Positions 5,018-9,808 of a stretch of DNA of 9,808 bases are shown here, piece after piece. Made by a program: the position numbers and the translations under genes. This stretch comes from an uncultured Candidatus Nemicrothrix sp. GTDB lineage: Bacteria > Actinomycetota > Acidimicrobiia > Acidimicrobiales > Acidimicrobilacustridaceae. The stretch lies in assembly GCA_903827085.1 (NCBI GenBank), contig CAIKHC010000060.1, forward strand, positions 1 through 9,808. The letters are read 5' to 3'. Position 1 is the first letter of the stretch. Every line of letters begins with the position of its first letter. The notes below the pieces were generated by a model. It was not told where the DNA came from, ran no database searches, and worked only from the letters and a program-made list of their open reading frames with translations.

Positions 5018-7270
5018 ATGACGTCGGACACAACACACTTCCGCACCTGCCCGCTGTGCGAAGCAACCTGCGGTCTTGAGTTAACCGTGCGTGAAGGCAC
5101 CGTCGTTCGTATTCGTGGCGATCGCGATAACGCGTTCTCCAAAGGTTTTATCTGCCCAAAGGGATCGGTGCTGCACAAGTTGCACGCTGATCCCGATCGC
5201 TTGCGCGTGCCGATAGTCCGACGGGGCAATGACCCAGAAACCGCAACCTGGGAACAGGTTTCGTGGGACGACGCGTTTGCGGTCATCGCTGAAGGAATTC
5301 AGGGTGTCATCGACCGTCACGGCCGTCACGCAGTTAGTGCCTATTTCGGAAACCCGAGCGTGCACTCGCTTGGCACCGTCATTTTCAACCGAGTCCTCAT
5401 CCAAGCAATGGCGAGTCCGCAGATCTATTCGGCCTCAACCGTCGATCAGATGCCGAAGCATGTTTCCAGCGGTCTTCTGTTCGGCAATCCGATCCTCATT
5501 GCAGTTCCCGATATTGATCGCACCGATCACCTGCTGATTCTTGGGGCCAACCCCTACGAATCGAATGGTTCGCTCGCAACTGCTCCCGATTGGCCCGGAC
5601 GCATTCAGGCCATTCGCGAACGCGGGGGCAAGGTCATCGTCGTTGACCCTCGGCACACCAAAACCGCAGCGAATGCCGACGAGTGGCACTCGATTCGCCC
5701 CGGCGGCGATGCGCTGCTGCTGTGCGCGATGTTGCATGTGTTGTTCGCCGAAGACCTGATTGATGCCGGCCGCGGCCCAGGATTGACCAGTGGACTGCGC
5801 GACATCGCCGACGCCGTCGAACCATTTGCGCCATCCGTTGTCGCCGACCGCATCGGCATCGACGCCGGCACGATTGCGCGCATGGCACGCGAACTTGCTG
5901 CCGCGCCCACTGCAGTTGTCTACGGGCGTATCGGCACACAAACCGTTGGTTTCGGAACGCTCGCGGCATGGGCTGTCGATGCTCTCAACCTGGTCACTGG
6001 AAATCTCGATTCACCCGGTGGGGCAATGTTCCCGCTCACTCCGCACGAAAGCGGCCGCGGCAAGGGTCGTGGTCGCGGTTTCCGCATCGGACGGCGCCAT
6101 AGTCGCGTGCGCGGGTATCCCGAAGTGCGTAGTGAGTACCCCGTGGCAGGCCTTGCCGAAGAAATCACGACACCGGGCGATGGACAGATCCGAGCAATGG
6201 TCACCGTTGGCGGGAACCCTGTGCTTTCGACACCGCATTCCGCCGCGCTTGATGCCGCACTGCGCGAGCTCGAATTCATGGTGAGCGTCGATCCGTATCT
6301 CAACGAAACCACTCGCCATGCGAACGTCATCCTTCCGCCACCCACCGCGCTTGAGCGCAGCGAATACCAAATGGCGTTCATCGGATTAGCCGTACGCAAC
6401 TTTGCACAGTGGGCACCGCCGATGTTCGACAGCGACTGCTTACAAGAACACGAGATCATCGGACGCCTTGCACTCATTTTCACTGGTCCCGACGCGGGCA
6501 CAGATCCCACCGTCCTCGACACAATGCTGCTCGATGGCGCGCTTCAGGCGGCGATCGACGGAACCAACTCCCCCATTGCCAATCGATCCATCGACGAACT
6601 GCGGGCACTCGTCCAGTCAGACCCGTCGCGCACCGGCGTCGACCAAATTCTCGACGTGATGATTCGAACGGGTTCGCGCGGCGATTGGTTTGGCGCTGTT
6701 CCCGACGGCCTTTCGCTTGATGTCTTCGAAGCCAACCCACACGGCATTGATTTGGGTGCGCTTGAACCACGTCTGCCCGAAGCACTGCGCACCGAATCAG
6801 GCACGATCGAACTCGCGCCGCAGATCATCATCGACGAACTCGCCCGACTGGCCACCACTCTCGACGAGCCTGTCGACACCAATGGCCTCGTGCTCATTAG
6901 CCGCCGACATTTGCAGTCGAACAACTCGTGGATGCATAACGTCGAAGCGCTTGTGAAGGGCAAAGTGCGCTGCACACTTCTCGTGCACCCCACCGACGCA
7001 ACTCGACTTTCACTCACCGATGGTTCCGATGCGGTCATAGCCTCGCGGGTCGGTTCGGTGACAGCGCCAGTCGAGGTCACCGAAGAAGTTCCGGTCGGCG
7101 TCGTAAGCCTTCCTCATGGTTGGGGTCATGACATGGCCGGCACACGGTCACAGGTCGCCTCCAAACGGCCTGGTGTGAACTCGAACCTTCTGACCGACCC
7201 TGAACTCCTTGATCCGTTGTCGGGCAATGCCGTGCTGAATGGCATTCCCGTCACCGTTGTTCCCGCCTGA
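5018..7270 (+). CDS. Molybdopterin-dependent oxidoreductase (DMSO reductase / formate dehydrogenase-like family)
   Basis: A 750-residue bis-molybdopterin guanine dinucleotide enzyme. The N-terminal [4Fe-4S] module is complete: C11-x2-C14-x3-C18-x27-C46 (TCPLCEATCG to ICPKG). The catalytic domain follows from about 63 (RLRVPIVRRG, TWEQVSWDDAF), with LLILGANPYES (173-182), VVDPRHTKTA and IRPGGDALLL contacting the cofactor. The C-terminal dinucleotide-binding domain begins near 622 and contains RRHLQSNNSWMHN (629-641) and LPHGWGH (698-704). No Cys occurs between C46 and C236, so the Cys/Sec metal ligand of formate dehydrogenases and Nap is missing; the equivalent region reads STVDQMPKHVSSGL (140-153). 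A basic stretch rich in Arg and Gly spans 346-366. No Tat signal is present, so it is probably cytoplasmic. No electron-transfer subunit is adjacent. ATG 5018 fits a leaderless start. Substrate unknown; the formate dehydrogenase name often given to such proteins would be unsafe. Confidence 0.9.
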   Translation: MTSDTTHFRTCPLCEATCGLELTVREGTVVRIRGDRDNAFSKGFICPKGSVLHKLHADPDRLRVPIVRRGNDPETATWEQVSWDDAFAVIAEGIQGVIDRHGRHAVSAYFGNPSVHSLGTVIFNRVLIQAMASPQIYSASTVDQMPKHVSSGLLFGNPILIAVPDIDRTDHLLILGANPYESNGSLATAPDWPGRIQAIRERGGKVIVVDPRHTKTAANADEWHSIRPGGDALLLCAMLHVLFAEDLIDAGRGPGLTSGLRDIADAVEPFAPSVVADRIGIDAGTIARMARELAAAPTAVVYGRIGTQTVGFGTLAAWAVDALNLVTGNLDSPGGAMFPLTPHESGRGKGRGRGFRIGRRHSRVRGYPEVRSEYPVAGLAEEITTPGDGQIRAMVTVGGNPVLSTPHSAALDAALRELEFMVSVDPYLNETTRHANVILPPPTALERSEYQMAFIGLAVRNFAQWAPPMFDSDCLQEHEIIGRLALIFTGPDAGTDPTVLDTMLLDGALQAAIDGTNSPIANRSIDELRALVQSDPSRTGVDQILDVMIRTGSRGDWFGAVPDGLSLDVFEANPHGIDLGALEPRLPEALRTESGTIELAPQIIIDELARLATTLDEPVDTNGLVLISRRHLQSNNSWMHNVEALVKGKVRCTLLVHPTDATRLSLTDGSDAVIASRVGSVTAPVEVTEEVPVGVVSLPHGWGHDMAGTRSQVASKRPGVNSNLLTDPELLDPLSGNAVLNGIPVTVVPA

Positions 7271-7274
7271 CCGG

Positions 7275-8537
7275 TTAGGCCAGCGGAGTTTCTACCGCCG
7301 GTGAATGCACGGCGTTCACTTCCGCTTCCGCCTCTGCTCGAAGTGTCCGAGTCAGGAACAAGAACACGACGCCCCACAGAAGGCTTCCACCGCCGATGAT
7401 CGCGATCGTTACCGACACTCCGACGAGTCCGCTCATTGTGCCAGCAAAGAGCAGTGAAAGACTCATGGCCAGTGTGACCAATGATGCATCGACCGCGAAG
7501 ATTCGTCCTCTGAGTTCATCGGGCGTGAGCACCTGCAATCCATAGGTCGTGAGCGCCCACTGCGCACCGCCACCCATATGAGCGATCGTCACGCCAAGAA
7601 CAGCGAGCAACAGATACGGCGCAAACGCGACACCGAGATACATCGCCCCGTAACCAAGAGCCGCAAACCCACTGGCAAGAAGTACCCCGTGAATTCCTCG
7701 CTTTACTAAGCGAATGATCAAGAGCGGTCCAAGTACAACGCCGATACCTCGACCAGCGAGAAGAAGCCCGATCGCGCCATCGCTGCCGCCGAACTTCACG
7801 GTCGCCAGCACCGCCAACATGCCGACGACACCCGCGCCAAAACCAAAACCGATATGAGAACCAATGAGCGCCATGGTCGCAGGATGGCGACGAGCATGGG
7901 CAAGCACCTCGCGCGTATCGCGCAATGGACGCATGCGCTCGGTACGAACTTTTGCGGGTCCATCTGCCTGCAGCGATTCACGGATCGTCACGATGATCAA
8001 CGCCGCAACTACAAAACTTGCAGCGTTGGCGAGAAATGCAGCATCACGCCCAAAGGCCACAGTGAACAAAGCGCCCAGCCCTGCACCAACCGCGAGCATC
8101 GCTCCCCAGGTTGCACCCATCATCGAAGTTGCAGTGGCGAGATCTTCTTCGTCGACAATGTTGGGAATACCCGCTTGTGCCGCGGGACCAAAAAAGGAAC
8201 CCAGCGCCGTCACACCGCCCTGCGCAACGAACACAATCCATGGCATTCCGTGTCCGGCCAACAAGAACAGAAGTGCAGCGGCAGCTTGCGCTGATGACGC
8301 AAGGATCAGAACCTTGCGACGATCGAAACGGTCGGCCACTGGTCCTGCAATCGGACCCATCACAAACGTGGGCAATGTTTGCGCGACCCAAAAGGCAGAC
8401 GCGAGAAAATCCGAACCAGTTGCGTCGAGCAATAGGCCAATCGCCGCCACAGCAGCGAACCAGTCGCCGCCGTAGCTGATCACCTGAGCGGTGAACAGTT
8501 TTCGAAATGCGGAATTACGTCGAAGCAGTGACCACAT
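7275..8537 (-). CDS. MFS transporter (EntS-like / MFS_3 type exporter)
   Basis: A 420-residue membrane protein with about 12 predicted hydrophobic helices, probably a proton-driven exporter in the cytoplasmic membrane. The first helix region (FTAQVISYGGDWFAAVAAIGLLLDATG) is of the type found in EntS-like members, and the cytoplasmic loop 2-3 motif A reads GPIAGPVADRFDRRK (61-75). A hydrophilic central loop lies at about 187-220 and a second conserved loop, LTPDELRGRIFAVD, at 337-350. The C-terminal tail is short, acidic and Ala/Glu-rich. Its ATG follows the stop of the upstream minus-strand gene after 6 bp (TGA-CCACTG-ATG) without a clear Shine-Dalgarno, so co-transcription and coupling are likely. 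It ends 4 bp from the stop of the convergent molybdoenzyme gene. Substrate cannot be read from the sequence. Confidence 0.9.
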   Translation of the reverse strand: MWSLLRRNSAFRKLFTAQVISYGGDWFAAVAAIGLLLDATGSDFLASAFWVAQTLPTFVMGPIAGPVADRFDRRKVLILASSAQAAAALLFLLAGHGMPWIVFVAQGGVTALGSFFGPAAQAGIPNIVDEEDLATATSMMGATWGAMLAVGAGLGALFTVAFGRDAAFLANAASFVVAALIIVTIRESLQADGPAKVRTERMRPLRDTREVLAHARRHPATMALIGSHIGFGFGAGVVGMLAVLATVKFGGSDGAIGLLLAGRGIGVVLGPLLIIRLVKRGIHGVLLASGFAALGYGAMYLGVAFAPYLLLAVLGVTIAHMGGGAQWALTTYGLQVLTPDELRGRIFAVDASLVTLAMSLSLLFAGTMSGLVGVSVTIAIIGGGSLLWGVVFLFLTRTLRAEAEAEVNAVHSPAVETPLA

Positions 8538-8543
8538 CAGTGG

Positions 8544-9671
8544 TCAGGCCGGATTCCAACCGTCGACCATGCCCGTGAGTCCGGTGGGCTCGTGTGGGCC
8601 GAACGACAACTGCTCGAGCACGCCAACACCGACGCGATCACCCATACGCACTTTGCAGAGCGTCTGAATGTGGATGCATGAAGGATCCTGCGGGTTGAAT
8701 TCGTCCAGCGGAATCGATTCGCTTCCAACCTCAAGTGGGCCGTGCAGAGAACCATGTGACCAATGCGGATGCATGTAACCGATACCGCGCATGCGGAAGG
8801 TGTACATGGGCTCGAATTCGATGCGATCAACCGTGCCATCAGAATGGCTGACTTCAATGGCAGCCGATTCCATTTCGCGTCGACCCTTTTGCCACTGCAG
8901 TTCGTAGCGAATGTTGCTCACTTCTTCGGGCTCAACGATGTCGGCGCCCCACGTAGGAGCGTCGGGCGATTCAAGAATCGGAACGACAAGTGCTGATTCC
9001 ATCCACCGAGTTCCGTCGGCCCGTTCGAACATCGCGAGATGCGTGCACATATCGTCGAAGTGCAATGGGGCCCAGAGCCAGAAGATCTGCATTTCGCCGG
9101 GGGCAAAGTTTGTTGGCGTTTGCACACCCACACCGCGCACACCCCAGGAACGATCACGAACACCGAAGGTTGATTCGGCCTTCACGTCGATGATCTGGCC
9201 CTTGACGTTGATGGTGCCTTCCCACGTACCCCACTGCGTCAGACGCGTGTAGTCCATGATCTTGACGTTGTTGCGCACGATCGTTTGCTTGGGCTCTTCA
9301 ATGACTGCGGTGCGGGCACGGAATAACAAGTCGCAAGAGATGTCTTCATCGTTTGGGGCAACGGTGAAGCGGATTTCCTTCAATGGCTCGGGCACGGAAA
9401 TGGAGATCGGACCGATCGTTGTTTCTCGTCCGAGCGGCATCGACCCTGAGGCGAAGATCGAATGCTCGATGCCATCGACGACAACGCTGAATGCGGCATC
9501 GATCACACCACGGTTCGGGTAGTGCCCCATGGCGCCACCGATGAAGAAAGCGCCGTCACGATCGCAACCGTTAAAGAAGTAGCGGTCGTAATGGTTGGGA
9601 TCAGCACTGACGGTCTGGACGATTGGGTCGCCCGTTTGGTGGATCGGGAAATCATCGAACGGCGTGATCAT
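8544..9671 (-). CDS. Conserved hypothetical protein with a GVRDRSWGVRG motif (possibly calycin-like)
   Basis: I do not recognise a named gene. The 375-residue product has no signal peptide or membrane helix and looks cytoplasmic. It is rich in alternating β-type stretches with many Trp, Tyr and His residues. Conserved-looking features are GHYPNRGVIDAAFSVVVDG (49-67), STFGVRDRSWGVRG (167-180), FWLWAPLHFDD (197-207) and a C-terminal block near 296-309 with several His and Trp (GYMHPHWSHGSLH). The DRSWG motif and β-rich make-up recall uncharacterised actinobacterial proteins and the AttH/CrtC calycin-like folds, which suggests binding of a hydrophobic ligand; this is an inference from memory of such families. 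ATG 9671 is supported by AGGGGG 7 nt upstream. It is first in a two-gene unit with the MFS transporter and lies 68 nt downstream of a tRNA. Confidence 0.85.
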   Translation of the reverse strand: MITPFDDFPIHQTGDPIVQTVSADPNHYDRYFFNGCDRDGAFFIGGAMGHYPNRGVIDAAFSVVVDGIEHSIFASGSMPLGRETTIGPISISVPEPLKEIRFTVAPNDEDISCDLLFRARTAVIEEPKQTIVRNNVKIMDYTRLTQWGTWEGTINVKGQIIDVKAESTFGVRDRSWGVRGVGVQTPTNFAPGEMQIFWLWAPLHFDDMCTHLAMFERADGTRWMESALVVPILESPDAPTWGADIVEPEEVSNIRYELQWQKGRREMESAAIEVSHSDGTVDRIEFEPMYTFRMRGIGYMHPHWSHGSLHGPLEVGSESIPLDEFNPQDPSCIHIQTLCKVRMGDRVGVGVLEQLSFGPHEPTGLTGMVDGWNPA

Positions 9672-9678
9672 TGTGCTG

Positions 9679-9684
9679 CCCCCT
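9679..9684 (-). promoter_or_regulatory. RBS of the DRSWG protein gene
   Basis: On the minus strand AGGGGG is followed by CAGCACA and the ATG at 9671, a 7-nt spacing. It confirms this start. No TAnnnT box is evident between it and the tRNA, so the promoter position is unclear. Confidence 0.7.
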
Positions 9685-9706
9685 GAGGTTGGTTCTTCTG
9701 CGACAA

Positions 9707-9726
9707 CGGCCGCCCACGGGCGGCCG
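9707..9726 (-). terminator. GC-rich hairpin after tRNA-Val
   Basis: CGGCCGCCC (9707-9715) and GGGCGGCCG (9718-9726) pair perfectly, effectively an 8-bp stem with a CACG loop. It begins 13 nt beyond the tRNA 3' end on the minus strand and is followed by TTGTCGC, a poor U-tract. Terminator or processing stem for the tRNA transcript is most likely; it might allow read-through into the next gene, 35 nt further on. Confidence 0.6.
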
Positions 9727-9739
9727 AAGTGCTTGAGAG

Positions 9740-9808
9740 TGGACCCGACTGGACTCGAACCAGCGACCCCTTCCGTGTCGAGGAAGTGCTCTAGCCAACT
9801 GAGCTACG
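9740..9808 (-). tRNA. tRNA-Val (anticodon GAC), 5' end cut by window edge
   Basis: Reading the minus strand, the first five bases are off the window. Visible parts are: two acceptor bases CG, T8-A9, D-stem GCTC/GAGC with AGTTGG loop, anticodon stem CTTCC/GGAAG around the 7-base loop TCGACAC, variable loop GGGTC, T-arm GCTGG-TTCGAGT-CCAGT, acceptor CGGGTCC and discriminator A. The anticodon is GAC (9779-9777). The 3' CCA is not encoded (the next bases are CTC), so it must be added after transcription. The odd point is position 33, which is C (complement of G9780) instead of the almost invariant U, with U at 32. The rest of the molecule looks intact. Confidence 0.88.

Noticed and set aside
5920..6522. 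200-codon minus-strand frame inside the molybdoenzyme gene
   Set aside because: Composition rich in Arg, Ser and Pro, no RBS, and fully antisense to a well-supported gene.
9740..9808. tRNA as attachment site of an integrated element
   Set aside because: No integrase, no direct repeat of the tRNA 3' end and no change in composition were seen in the window.

Overview
The window (9808 bp, GC-rich, almost fully coding) reads like the chromosome of a high-GC actinobacterium. The evidence is strong C/G third-position bias, TAnnnT-type -10 boxes (TAGGCT, TACGCT) placed for leaderless transcripts, GTG start use, and protein sequences of actinobacterial character. A member of the Acidimicrobiia is my best guess, but that is an inference from general resemblance and not a database result. 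I see no insertion sequence, prophage, CRISPR array or clear sign of recent transfer. No stretch above 300 bases lacks a gene.

Layout, left to right. (1) Positions 1-212 hold a perfect 13-bp hairpin (29-57), a doubtful small ORF with a good Shine-Dalgarno, and the control region of a LysR-type regulator. (2) The LysR gene (213-1145) overlaps by one base (TGATG) the gene for a biotin-dependent acyl-CoA carboxyltransferase subunit (1145-2566), so the two are probably translationally coupled. (3) A 139-bp spacer with inverted repeats, a TAGGCT box and a strong RBS leads into a type II citrate synthase (2706-3974). (4) Convergent with it is a PIG3-type NAD(P)H:quinone oxidoreductase (4003-4995, minus). 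(5) Only 22 bp away, divergently, is a 750-residue molybdopterin oxidoreductase (5018-7270, plus). Both genes have a TAnnnT box exactly 6 nt before the ATG. (6) Convergent, 4 bp away, is a two-gene minus-strand unit: an unrecognised 375-residue protein with a DRSWG motif (8544-9671), followed after 6 bp by an MFS exporter (7275-8537). (7) The right edge is a 5'-truncated tRNA-Val(GAC) on the minus strand, followed by a GC-rich hairpin.

How the genes may work together. The carboxyltransferase and citrate synthase both act at the acyl-CoA/TCA junction: carboxylation of acetyl- or propionyl-CoA, and condensation of acetyl-CoA with oxaloacetate. The LysR protein is the obvious candidate regulator of at least the carboxyltransferase. 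The quinone oxidoreductase and the molybdoenzyme are both redox enzymes and share one tiny divergent promoter region, but nothing else proves a shared pathway. The DRSWG protein and its transporter look like a small operon of unknown substrate.

I did not find a clear new multi-gene system. The items most worth a second look are the interleaved divergent leaderless promoter at 4996-5017, a tRNA-Val whose anticodon loop has C instead of the near-universal U at position 33, the coupled LysR-carboxyltransferase pair with a divergent N-terminal half in the enzyme, and the molybdoenzyme lacking a Cys/Sec metal ligand.
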